A stretch of DNA of 64,000 bases from Gemmatimonadota bacterium (GTDB lineage Bacteria > Gemmatimonadota > Gemmatimonadetes > Gemmatimonadales > Gemmatimonadaceae). The first letter of the stretch is position 1. Every line of letters begins with the position of its first letter. Below the pieces are notes generated by a model that did no database searches, was not told the DNA's origin, and saw only the letters and a list, made by a program, of their open reading frames with translations. The position numbers and the translations under genes are program-made. Below are positions 35,740-43,891 of the stretch, one piece after another. The DNA lies in contig JADKAQ010000024.1 in assembly GCA_016719105.1 (NCBI GenBank), positions 38,582-102,581 on the forward strand, written 5' to 3'.

Positions 35740-36294
35740 TCAGCGGTGCCCGTGTTCGTCGGTGATCTCGGCGGCGATCGACGGCCGCGCCCCCGCCCAC
35801 TTGGCGTCGGGATCTTCCATGTCCAACCGGTCGATGCCGCCGGCGAAGCGCGCCTGCAACACCTCGTACTGCTGCTGCTTGTCGGCGTCCGGATGCTGCC
35901 AGTCGTGCAGGTAGTAGACCTTGTGGATCCCTGCCTGCAGCATCTCCTTGGTACAGCCGAAACAGGGCCTAACGGTGGTGTAGAGCGTGGCCCCCTCCAC
36001 CGCGATCCCGAAGCGCGCCGCCGCCAGTAGCGCATTCTGCTCCGCGTGCACGCAGATGCAGAGGTCGTAGGCCGTCCCCGACGGGTACTTCTCTCGGTTG
36101 GCGCAGCGATGGCAGCCGCCGGCCGAGCAGTTGGTCATCCCTTCGGGGGTGCCGTTGTAGCCGGAGGAGACGATGCGGCGGTCGCGCACGATGATGGCGC
36201 CGACCTTGAGCCCGGTGCAGTCGGCGCGGGCGCGGACGGCGAGGGCGATCCCCATGAAGTAGGTATTGCGGTCGGGGCGGACGAGGGCGGGCAT
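35740..36294 (-). CDS. dCMP deaminase family protein (ComEB-like)
   Basis: 184 residues. Zinc site: HAEQNAL supplies His and the proton-shuttle Glu, PCFGC the two Cys. The allosteric-type insert GCHRCANREKYPSGTAYDLCICVHAEQNAL and NTYFMGIALAVRARADCTGLKVGAIIVRD match deoxycytidylate deaminases, which make dUMP for thymidylate synthesis. ATG 36294 gives the family-typical N-terminus. It lies directly upstream of the exported hydrolase gene. The 'ComEB' label is historical and does not imply a role in DNA uptake. Confidence 0.9.
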   Translation of the reverse strand: MPALVRPDRNTYFMGIALAVRARADCTGLKVGAIIVRDRRIVSSGYNGTPEGMTNCSAGGCHRCANREKYPSGTAYDLCICVHAEQNALLAAARFGIAVEGATLYTTVRPCFGCTKEMLQAGIHKVYYLHDWQHPDADKQQQYEVLQARFAGGIDRLDMEDPDAKWAGARPSIAAEITDEHGHR

Positions 36295-36431
36295 GTGGGC
36301 GAGGTGAGGCGATGAAACGGCTCGCACCAAAGCTACGCGCCCCCCCTGTCGCGGCTAGGCGCGATGCCGCCTCACGCGACACGTCACCGCCGTCGTACGA
36401 CCGCCCCCGTCGACGCCCGTTCAGCGCCCCG

Positions 36432-37985
36432 TCAGCGCCCCGGCGGACGCCCCGATGCCCCCTTGGACGGAGGCGGGGCGAGGGCGGGCGCCCGTTGCAG
36501 CTCGGGCATGCTCGCGAACCAGTGCGCGAGCACGGGGCGCGACGCAGTGGCCTGCAGGCGCCAGGTGCGCACTTTGGACCGTTCCCCCAGCTCGGCGTAG
36601 GCCGCCACCAGGCGCAGCACCGGCGGGGCGTAACGCTCGTTCACCGAGGAGGGCTTCGCTTCGTGCATCCGTGCCTCGATGCGTTCGACTTCGTCGCGCA
36701 GCTCGCCGCGCCGTTCGGCGCGATACCCGTCCACCCCTTGCTCGGCCCAGGCGCGCGCGAACTGCTCGCCGCGGAAGGCGGCGGGGGCGCGTCGGCGCTC
36801 CTCCACCGCCTCGGCCAGGCGCTCCTGCCGCTCGAGCAGGCGCAGCAGCCGCTCGCGCGACGGCGCGTGCCGCGGCTCGAGCTCGAGCGTCGCCCGCAAC
36901 GCCTCCTCGCCCCCCACCAGGTCGCCAGCCGCAATGCGCACCGCCGCCAGCGTATTGACCATCGTCACGATGTCGGGCTCCAGGCGCGCCGCGGTCTCGG
37001 CGGCCTCGATCGCCTCGCGCGAGCGGCCGGCGATCCCCATCCACACGGCGAGGAATCGATGCCCCTCGGCGTACTCGGGGTCCTTGCGCACGGCGCGCGC
37101 GAACTCCGCACCGGCACGGTCGAAGTCGTCGCGCAGGTACAGCGCGTCGGTCCCGAAGTGCACGTGCGGGATCCCGATGGCATCGGAGAGCTCCAGCGTG
37201 CGCCGCGAGTAGGCGAGGCACTGGTCCCACGTGGCCTCGAAGGGGACGAGCAGCCCGCGGCGTGCCGCCACGGCGTAGAAGTTGGACAAACCCGCCACCG
37301 CCGGTGCGAAGTCGGGGTCGAGTGCGAGGGCGCGTTCGTAGTACGTGCGCGCGTGGCGCAGCGTCGTCGCCTCGCCATCGTGCGCGGCGCGCAGGAAGCA
37401 GTAGTGGCCGCGGATGTACATCGCCGTCACGTCGCCGCCGTGCGGTGCGCCCGGCAAGGGCGGCGTGCGCGCCTGACGCGCTGCCCCATCAGCCGCCGCG
37501 CGTTTGGACTGCGCCTCGCGCAGCAGGTCGCGCAGGCGCGTGCGTTCCGCCGACAGCCAGCGGTCGAACTCCGCCGCGTCGTCCACGTGCAGCCCATGCA
37601 GCGGGTCAACGGAATGCGCGTCGTCGCCGGCATCCGGCGCCCAGCTGCCACGCTCGAGCGCATAGGCGTCGCAGTCCACATGGGTCGGGTCGATCCCCAC
37701 GAGCCCATCGCCGATGGAGATCACCGCATCGCGCCCCAGGGTGCGCCGGAGTTCGTGCAGGGCATTGCGCAGTCCGCGCCGTGCGCGTTCGGCATCGTGC
37801 TGTGGCCACAGCAGCGCCATCGCCGCCTCGCGCGATTGCAGCCCACGGGGACGTGCGAGGGCAAGGTAGGTGAGGAGGGCGAGCGGGCGAGGCTGGGAGA
37901 CCAGCGACTCCAACTTCCCGTCGCCGCGCAGACTCACGGTGACAGGCCCCAACACGCGAAGACGAAACGGCGACGGCGATGACAT
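36432..37985 (-). CDS. AfsR/SARP-type regulator with BTAD domain and TPR-like repeats
   Basis: 517 residues. Residues 1-~95 form an OmpR-like winged helix (FRLRVLGPVTVSLRG, ALLTYLALARPRGLQSREAAMALLWP), ~100-180 the BTAD helical domain (DCDAYALERG ... EFDRWLSAERTRLRDLL), and ~200-400 a TPR-like array (YYERALALDPDFAPAVAGLSNFYA; FARAVRKDPEYAEGHRFLAVWMGIAGRSREAIEAAETAARLEPD). There is no NB-ARC ATPase, unlike AfsR. Such proteins activate transcription by binding heptamer direct repeats. It is divergent from the GH95 gene, and a fitting 7-4-7 repeat lies in the shared 228-base region. Confidence 0.85.
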   Translation of the reverse strand: MSSPSPFRLRVLGPVTVSLRGDGKLESLVSQPRPLALLTYLALARPRGLQSREAAMALLWPQHDAERARRGLRNALHELRRTLGRDAVISIGDGLVGIDPTHVDCDAYALERGSWAPDAGDDAHSVDPLHGLHVDDAAEFDRWLSAERTRLRDLLREAQSKRAAADGAARQARTPPLPGAPHGGDVTAMYIRGHYCFLRAAHDGEATTLRHARTYYERALALDPDFAPAVAGLSNFYAVAARRGLLVPFEATWDQCLAYSRRTLELSDAIGIPHVHFGTDALYLRDDFDRAGAEFARAVRKDPEYAEGHRFLAVWMGIAGRSREAIEAAETAARLEPDIVTMVNTLAAVRIAAGDLVGGEEALRATLELEPRHAPSRERLLRLLERQERLAEAVEERRRAPAAFRGEQFARAWAEQGVDGYRAERRGELRDEVERIEARMHEAKPSSVNERYAPPVLRLVAAYAELGERSKVRTWRLQATASRPVLAHWFASMPELQRAPALAPPPSKGASGRPPGR

Positions 37986-38110
37986 CCGGGAGGAGTGGGT
38001 TCGCGCCCCTAACAGTCTATCGCCGCTCGTGCCGTGTCGAGGGGCGGTCGCGCGGCGGACACACCGCCCTCGGTGCGGGTGTTGCGCGCCGGCCAAGCGT
38101 ACGTGGCACC

Positions 38111-38128
38111 CGTCTGGAAGCCGTCTGG
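38111..38128 (+). promoter_or_regulatory. Candidate SARP operator: two CGTCTGG heptamers, 11-base period
   Basis: CGTCTGG occurs at 38111-38117 and again at 38122-38128, separated by four bases, the spacing known for SARP-family binding sites. TTGACA at 38142-38147 could be the -35 of the GH95 promoter. The extended match is CGTCTGGA in both copies. The regulator gene lies just upstream, divergent. No clear -10 follows at 17 bases, so the promoter is uncertain. Confidence 0.45.
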
Positions 38129-38213
38129 AGGGGGCGTCGCCTTGACACCACCGCCACCCCCGACCAGTCTCGCCTGACCCCACCGCATTCCCGATACACG
38201 CTCGGAGACGCGC

Positions 38214-40763
38214 ATGTCACATCCCCGGCTCCGCACGGCCGCGTTGCACCTCGTGCTCCCGTCGCGCGTCCTGGCGATTTTCGCTTCGCCCCTCTCGGCG
38301 ACCCTTGTGGCGACCCTCTTCGCGGGCCTCGCATCGAGCGCCGAGGCGCAGGCGCCGCCGCCGACCGCCTCCCCCGCGGTGCTCTGGTACCGCACCCCCG
38401 CCGCCAGCTGGAACGAGGCACTCCCCATCGGGAACGGGCGACTGGGCGCCATGGTCTTTGGCGGTGTGGCGCAGGAACATCTCCAGTTGAACGAAGAGAC
38501 GCTCTGGAGCGGCGGGCCGTACGATCCCGTGGTCACCGGCGCCGCGGCGGCGCTCCCCGAGATCCGCCGCCTCCTCTTTGCGGGCGACATTGCGAAGGCG
38601 CACGACCTCTTCGGGCGCCGCATGATGGGGAAGCCGTACGAGCAGATGAAGTACCAGCCGCTGGGCGACCTGCTCCTCGACTTCCCCGCGGCCGGGACGG
38701 TGACCGACTACCGGCGCGAGCTCGATCTCGACCAGGCGGTAGCTCGTGTGTCGTACCGCGCGGACGGCGTGACCTACACGCGGGAGGTATTCGCCAGCGC
38801 CCCCGACCAGGTGCTGGTCGTGCGCCTCACCGCCGACCGCCCGGGGGCCATCACCGTCTCTGCCGTCCTGCGCGGGGCACGCAATCCGGCGCACTCCAAC
38901 TACGGCACCGACTACTTCCAGATGGACGGGGTCGCCCCCGATGGCTTGCGCCTGACGGGGAAGAGCTCCGACTACCTGGGGATCGCCGGGCGCCTGCGCT
39001 ACGACGCACGGCTCGTCGCACGCCCGTCGGGGGGGACGATGCACGTCGACGACCGCACGTTGCGGGTGACCGGGGCCGATACCGTGGTGCTGCTCCTTGC
39101 CGCTGCCACCAACTTCGTGAACTACCGCGACGTGAGCGCCGATCCGGCGGAGCGCGTGCGCGCTACCCTGGCGCGCGTCGGCGATCGCCCGTTCGAGACC
39201 GTGCGACGCGACCACCTGGCGGAGCATCGCGGCTGGTTTCGCCGGGTCGCCATGTCGTTAGGCGAGTCCCCCGCCGACGTCGCGGCGCTCCCGACCGACG
39301 AACGCATCCGGCGGTTGGCCCCGCCCAGGGACCCCGCCCAACGCGTGGATCCGCGCCCCGACCCCGCGCTCGCCGCGCTGTACTACCAGTTTGGCCGCTA
39401 CCTGCTGATCGCCAGCTCGCGTCCCGGCACGCAGGCGGCCAACCTGCAGGGGATCTGGAACGACAACCCCAACCCGTGGTGGGATTCGAAGTACACCATC
39501 AACATCAACCTGCCGATGAACTACTGGCCGGCCGAGAGCGGGAACCTGGCCGAGCTGGTGGAGCCGCTGGAGCGGCTCGTGCGCGACGTGGCGGAGGTGG
39601 GAACCGCGACGGCACGCGAGCATTGGGGGGCGCGCGGGTGGGTGGTGCACCAGAACACCGACCTCTGGCGCGCCACGGCACCGATGGACGGTCCGTCGTG
39701 GGGGGCGTGGCCCGTGGGCGGGGCGTGGTTGATGACCAACCTCTTCGAGCGCTATCGCTACTCGGGCGACGACCGCGACCTGCGCGCCATCTATCCCCTG
39801 CTTCGCGACCAGACGCGCTTCCTGCTCGACATCCTCGTCGAGCATCCGAAGAAGCGCTGGCTGGTCACCGCCCCCTCCAACTCGCCGGAGAACTTCCCCG
39901 CGTGGCCCGGGAACGGGACCTTCTTCGACGAGGTGAGCGGGATCGAGCTGACGGCGCGGACCATGGCCGCCGGCCCCACGATGGACATGCAGATCATCCG
40001 CGAGGTCTTTCGGGCCTTCGATGAGGCAGCCATCAGACTAGGTGCCGACAGCGCCTTGGCGGCGGAGGCGCGCGCCGCGCGGGCGCGCCTGGCCCCCAAC
40101 CAGGTGGGAAAGCACGGCCAGCTGCAAGAATGGCTCGACGACTGGGACGAGATCGAGCCGCAGCACCGGCACCTGTCGCCGCTGTGGGGGCTGTATCCCG
40201 GCCGCGAGATCACCCCGGATGCGTCGCCGGTCTTCGCCAGGGCCGCCGAGGTCACGCTCGACCGGCGCGGCACCGGCGGGTGCGGCTGGTCGTACGCGTG
40301 GAAGATGGGGCTCAGGGCGCGGCTGTTTCACGGGGACAGCGCATGGGCGCAGCTCCGCGCCCTGCTCGGGCGGTCGTCGCTCCCCAACCTGGTGTCGTTA
40401 TGCGGGCGCGCCTTCCAGGTGGACGGCAACTTCGGGGCGACGGCGGCGATCGCCGAGCTGCTGCTGCAGTCGCATGACGGGACGATCCACCTGCTTCCGG
40501 CGTTGCCCGCGGATTGGCGGAGTGGCTCGGTGCAGGGGCTGCGCGCCCGCGGCGGGGTGACGGTGGACATGGCGTGGGAGCACGGACGCCTAACGCGCGG
40601 CGTGGTGCAGGCGTCGCGGCCGGGGCGAGTGGTGCTGCGCGCCGCCACGGCGCTGCGCGTGGCGCACGCGGGGCAGCGTGTCAGGGTGACGCGACTGGCG
40701 CCGGGGGTGGTGGCGTTCGACGCGCGCGCCGGGGAGCGCTACGAGGTGCAGCTGGGGAGCTGA
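38214..40763 (+). CDS. GH95-family alpha-L-fucosidase (or alpha-L-galactosidase), exported
   Basis: 849 residues. A signal peptide (TLVATLFAGLASSAEAQ) is followed by the GH95 N-terminal beta domain (LWYRTPAASWNEALPIGNGRLGAMVFGG, LNEETLWSGGPYD), a helical linker, the (alpha/alpha)6 barrel with IWNDNPNPWWDSKYTININLPMNYWPAE (the NxN residues that activate water), GWVVHQNTDLWR, WPVGGAWL, TAPSNSPEN, and a C-terminal beta domain with NFGATAAIAELLLQS and LLPALP. These inverting enzymes release terminal alpha-1,2-L-fucose or L-galactose from glycans. It is divergent from the SARP regulator, which may control it. Confidence 0.93.
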   Translation: MSHPRLRTAALHLVLPSRVLAIFASPLSATLVATLFAGLASSAEAQAPPPTASPAVLWYRTPAASWNEALPIGNGRLGAMVFGGVAQEHLQLNEETLWSGGPYDPVVTGAAAALPEIRRLLFAGDIAKAHDLFGRRMMGKPYEQMKYQPLGDLLLDFPAAGTVTDYRRELDLDQAVARVSYRADGVTYTREVFASAPDQVLVVRLTADRPGAITVSAVLRGARNPAHSNYGTDYFQMDGVAPDGLRLTGKSSDYLGIAGRLRYDARLVARPSGGTMHVDDRTLRVTGADTVVLLLAAATNFVNYRDVSADPAERVRATLARVGDRPFETVRRDHLAEHRGWFRRVAMSLGESPADVAALPTDERIRRLAPPRDPAQRVDPRPDPALAALYYQFGRYLLIASSRPGTQAANLQGIWNDNPNPWWDSKYTININLPMNYWPAESGNLAELVEPLERLVRDVAEVGTATAREHWGARGWVVHQNTDLWRATAPMDGPSWGAWPVGGAWLMTNLFERYRYSGDDRDLRAIYPLLRDQTRFLLDILVEHPKKRWLVTAPSNSPENFPAWPGNGTFFDEVSGIELTARTMAAGPTMDMQIIREVFRAFDEAAIRLGADSALAAEARAARARLAPNQVGKHGQLQEWLDDWDEIEPQHRHLSPLWGLYPGREITPDASPVFARAAEVTLDRRGTGGCGWSYAWKMGLRARLFHGDSAWAQLRALLGRSSLPNLVSLCGRAFQVDGNFGATAAIAELLLQSHDGTIHLLPALPADWRSGSVQGLRARGGVTVDMAWEHGRLTRGVVQASRPGRVVLRAATALRVAHAGQRVRVTRLAPGVVAFDARAGERYEVQLGS

Positions 40764-40780
40764 TCGGACGGGGGCGGAGC

Positions 40781-40850
40781 CTGGGGTCAGAGCTGGGGTC
40801 AGAGCTGGGGTCAGAGCTGGGGTCAGAGCTGGGGTCAGCTGGGGTCAGAG
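40781..40850. repeat. Tandem array of CTGGGGTCAGAG, six units
   Basis: Units start at 40781, 40793, 40805, 40817, 40829 and 40839; five are 12 bases and the fifth lacks its last two. The unit shares TGGGGTCAG with the hairpins elsewhere in the window, but here all copies point the same way. It lies 18 bases past the GH95 stop, between two plus-strand genes. Confidence 0.9.
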
Positions 40851-41008
40851 CCGAAACACACTGTCGGCGCCGAGGCGAGCGCTGCCATTCCAGAACCGTT
40901 GAGGCCACCGGGGGGACGGGGGACGACGTCCGTTCGCCCGTGACGATCCCTCGCGAGAGCCGTCGAAGGAGGGAACGACGAGCCCCCCACACGCACCCGA
41001 CCTCTGCC

Positions 41009-42364
41009 ATGATCTCGCGACGCTCAGCCGTGATGCTCCTCGCCCTGCTCGCCGCCTGCGGCGGCGACGAGGCCGCTGCACCACCGCCCCCGGCCCCGGT
41101 TGCGACCGTGGCGATAACGGGACTCCCCGATTCCGCGAACACGGGCGAGGTCATCGCGCTTTCGGCGGCCACACGAGACGCGGCGGGCAACGCGCTCACG
41201 GGGCGAACCGTCACCTGGACGGTCTCGGACACGTTGGCCGCGACCGTCGCGGCCACGGGGGCGCTCACCATCGTTGGGCACGGGCCCTTCACGGTGACGG
41301 CCACGAGCGAAGGCAAGAGTGGGAGCGCCAGCGGGCGCGGGATCCTCACGCGCGCCGCCAACCGGTTCGCCTACGCACAGATCACGCAGACGGCGACATC
41401 GGCGACCGCCTCGGCCAGCTACAACGCCACCGGCGGCAGCGTGCGCGCGACGACGAACGGGGCCGGCGACGCCATCGTCACGCTCGAGCGCCTCGGCCGC
41501 GCCGAGTCCACGTGGCGCGAGACCGTCATGATCACCCGCACCGGATCGTTGGCCACGACGTGCCACCTCAATGGCTGGGCCACCGCGGCCAACCGCCGTG
41601 ACCTCGAGGTGTCGGTGGCCTGTTACGCGACCGATCGATCGCGGCTCCCCGGGACCTTCGCGATCCTCGTCTTCGGGAACGGTGCGCTCGAGGGGCGTCA
41701 CAGCTTCGTGGAGAGCACCGACGCGGCTGCCACCCACGCCGCGGACCCGGCCAAGTCGTTCAACAGCGCGGGGAACGCCATGACGATCACCCGCCAGTCC
41801 GCGGGCTTGTATTCGGTGACGGTGGGCAATCCGCGCTCCGCCGGCAAGACCGAGAACTACTTCGTCACCACCGTCGGCCCCGCCGCCGCGAGCTGCAACC
41901 TGGCAGGCTGGAACGTCGGCACCTCGAGCTCCGTGGAGTGTTACGCCTTCGGGGCCGCGCGCACGGACGCACGATTCGTGATGCAGCTCGTCGAAGGGGG
42001 GCGGGCGGGACGCCGCTGGGCCTACGGCTGGAACGACAACGTCAACGGCGCGCTTGGCAGCGAGATCGCCGTCTCGCCCAGCTGGGCGGGGAGCTCGAAC
42101 GGCCAGATGCCACTCGTCACGCGCGTCCAGGTCAACGGCGTGACCCAGGGCGTCTACGACGTGCGCTTTCCGGGACTCGGCGCCCTGGCGGCTGCCACCC
42201 ACAACATCCAGGTCTCGCCCTACTCCAGTGGCGTCGTGACCTGCGTCCCGACCACGACGGGGACGGCGACCGCGGGGGCCGACCTCCTGGTGCGCGTGGA
42301 GTGCTTCAATCGCTACTCGTTCGCGCCGACCAACGCGTACTTCACGATCCTCGTGATCGAGTAG
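41009..42364 (+). CDS. Lipoprotein with N-terminal bacterial Ig-like domain
   Basis: 451 residues, lipobox LLALLAACG. Residues ~30-110 form an Ig-like (BID_2-type) domain: VATVAITGLPDSANTGEVIALSAATRDAAGNALTGRTVTWTVSD ... GPFTVTATSEGKSGSA. The remaining ~330 residues are beta-rich with cysteine pairs (TTCHLNGWAT / VACYATD; SCNLAGWN / VECYAFG; VTCVPTT / VECFNRY) in a repeating three-fold pattern, each repeat carrying an FxxLVxGN-like end (AILVFGNG, MQLVEGG, TILVIE). No catalytic motif is visible; a surface-binding role is possible. Confidence 0.75.
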   Translation: MISRRSAVMLLALLAACGGDEAAAPPPPAPVATVAITGLPDSANTGEVIALSAATRDAAGNALTGRTVTWTVSDTLAATVAATGALTIVGHGPFTVTATSEGKSGSASGRGILTRAANRFAYAQITQTATSATASASYNATGGSVRATTNGAGDAIVTLERLGRAESTWRETVMITRTGSLATTCHLNGWATAANRRDLEVSVACYATDRSRLPGTFAILVFGNGALEGRHSFVESTDAAATHAADPAKSFNSAGNAMTITRQSAGLYSVTVGNPRSAGKTENYFVTTVGPAAASCNLAGWNVGTSSSVECYAFGAARTDARFVMQLVEGGRAGRRWAYGWNDNVNGALGSEIAVSPSWAGSSNGQMPLVTRVQVNGVTQGVYDVRFPGLGALAAATHNIQVSPYSSGVVTCVPTTTGTATAGADLLVRVECFNRYSFAPTNAYFTILVIE

Positions 42365-42397
42365 GGCGACCGCGGTTGCCGGGCGGGGCGTTGACCC

Positions 42398-43891
42398 TCA
42401 GGGGCTCCGCCCTGCCTGGTACCCGGTGGCCGCCTGGAGCCGCGCCAACTCGGCCTGCAGCGTCGGGAGTAGTGCTCGCCCGCGTGGCGCTGCGATGATG
42501 TTGTCCAGCTCGAAGGGATCCGTCTGCAGGTCGTACAGCTCGTCCATCCCCGGCAGTTCGAGATAGTGGATGTACTTGTAGCGGTCCGTGCGCACGGCCT
42601 GGTAGCCCATGTTCTGCATGCGCGGGAAGACCTTGTCGCTGTAGTACTCGATCAGCACCGAGTTGCGCCACGGCACGCTCGCGCCGGCGAGCAGGGGGAC
42701 GAGCGACGTGCCGTGGCGCGTCACGGTATCGGCCACGCGCGCCAGCGCCAGGATCGTCGGGGCGAGGTCGATCGTCTGCACCATCTGCACCGGCGCTGCA
42801 CCCGCCTTCACCGCCGGCGTGTAGCGCACGATGAGGGGGATGCGCACCGTCTCCTCGTAGGCGAGTCGCCGCTCCTCGTTGAGGTGGTGCTCGCCGTAGA
42901 AGTAGCCGTGATCGCTCGTGAGGATGATGACGGTGCGTTCGTACTCGCCCATCGTCTTGAGCGCCTGCACGATGCGCGCGAGGCTCTCGTCCACCGCCAG
43001 GAGCATCTCGAGGCGGTCGCGCACGTCCTGGTCCGGCGTCCCCGGGTCGTCGTTGATGGCGGAGACCCCCGCCAGCGGGCGCTGCAGCGCCGGTTTGCCC
43101 ACCACCGGGGCGCTCGCATTGGCGCGGCGCGGCACCACCGCATTGGCATAGCGTCCGCGATGCCGCTCGGCGGGGACGAACCCCGCCGCCTGCCCGGCCA
43201 CCGGGACCACGCTCCCGTCGGCGCGCTGCGTCATGTTCGGGTGCAACGCCTTGTGCGCCAGGAAGACGAGGAACGGCTTCCCTCGCGACTCCTGCATGAA
43301 GCCCACGGCGCGGTCGGTGAGGAGGTCGGTGACGTAGCCCTTCGCCTCGATGCGCGTGCCGTCGACGTTGAACTTCGGATCGTTGGCCTCCCCCTGCCCC
43401 TTCATCGCCACCCAGCGCGTCCATCCCTGGCGCGGCGAGTCGTCGTTCCCCATGTGCCACTTGCCGAAGAAGCCGGTCTGGTAGCCGGCCCGGGCCAGCG
43501 GGCGCGCGAACGTTTGCAGCTGGTGGCTCGCCGAATCGCGCGCCGTGTTGTCGATGATGCCGTTGGTGTGGACGTATTGCCCGGTGAGGATTGCCGCGCG
43601 GCTCGGTGAACAGAGCGGGGTGGTGGCGAAGGCGTTGCGAAAGCGTGCTCCCTCGCGCGCGAGCTGGTCGATCGCCGGGGTCTCGGCAAAGGGGTGGCCC
43701 TCGATCCCGAGGTCGTCCCACCGGAGGTCGTCGACGAGGACCACCACCACGTTAGGCGGCCGCTCACCCGTCGCACGCTCGCTCGGTGCACCTTCGCTCG
43801 CCCCCCCGCCCACTCCCGCACGCGCGCAGGCGGTCAGCCCCGCGCAGGCGAGCACCGCGGTGACGAACACACGACGACGCACTCCCCTCAT
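42398..43891 (-). CDS. Type I sulfatase, lipoprotein
   Basis: 497 residues, lipobox AGLTAC. The metal site begins VVVLVDDLRWDDLG; the modification motif is CSPSR (~90), where Cys becomes formylglycine; TGQYVHTNGI follows, then GFFGKWHMG, LVFLAHKALHPN and ILTSDHGYFYGEHHLNEER with further ligands. It removes sulfate esters from glycans or other substrates. ATG 43891 overlaps the stop of the formylglycine-generating enzyme gene (ATGA), so activator and target are made together. The Cys-type motif and the FGE partner agree. Confidence 0.94.
   Translation of the reverse strand: MRGVRRRVFVTAVLACAGLTACARAGVGGGASEGAPSERATGERPPNVVVVLVDDLRWDDLGIEGHPFAETPAIDQLAREGARFRNAFATTPLCSPSRAAILTGQYVHTNGIIDNTARDSASHQLQTFARPLARAGYQTGFFGKWHMGNDDSPRQGWTRWVAMKGQGEANDPKFNVDGTRIEAKGYVTDLLTDRAVGFMQESRGKPFLVFLAHKALHPNMTQRADGSVVPVAGQAAGFVPAERHRGRYANAVVPRRANASAPVVGKPALQRPLAGVSAINDDPGTPDQDVRDRLEMLLAVDESLARIVQALKTMGEYERTVIILTSDHGYFYGEHHLNEERRLAYEETVRIPLIVRYTPAVKAGAAPVQMVQTIDLAPTILALARVADTVTRHGTSLVPLLAGASVPWRNSVLIEYYSDKVFPRMQNMGYQAVRTDRYKYIHYLELPGMDELYDLQTDPFELDNIIAAPRGRALLPTLQAELARLQAATGYQAGRSP

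Noticed and set aside
35966..36294. Link between the 'ComEB'-type dCMP deaminase and the CGTTAGGC motif as a DNA-uptake system
   Set aside because: ComEB is named for its operon position in Bacillus only; the enzyme acts in nucleotide metabolism, and no competence gene is in the window.
40781..40850. CRISPR-like array
   Set aside because: The units are 12 bases and directly abut with no spacers.
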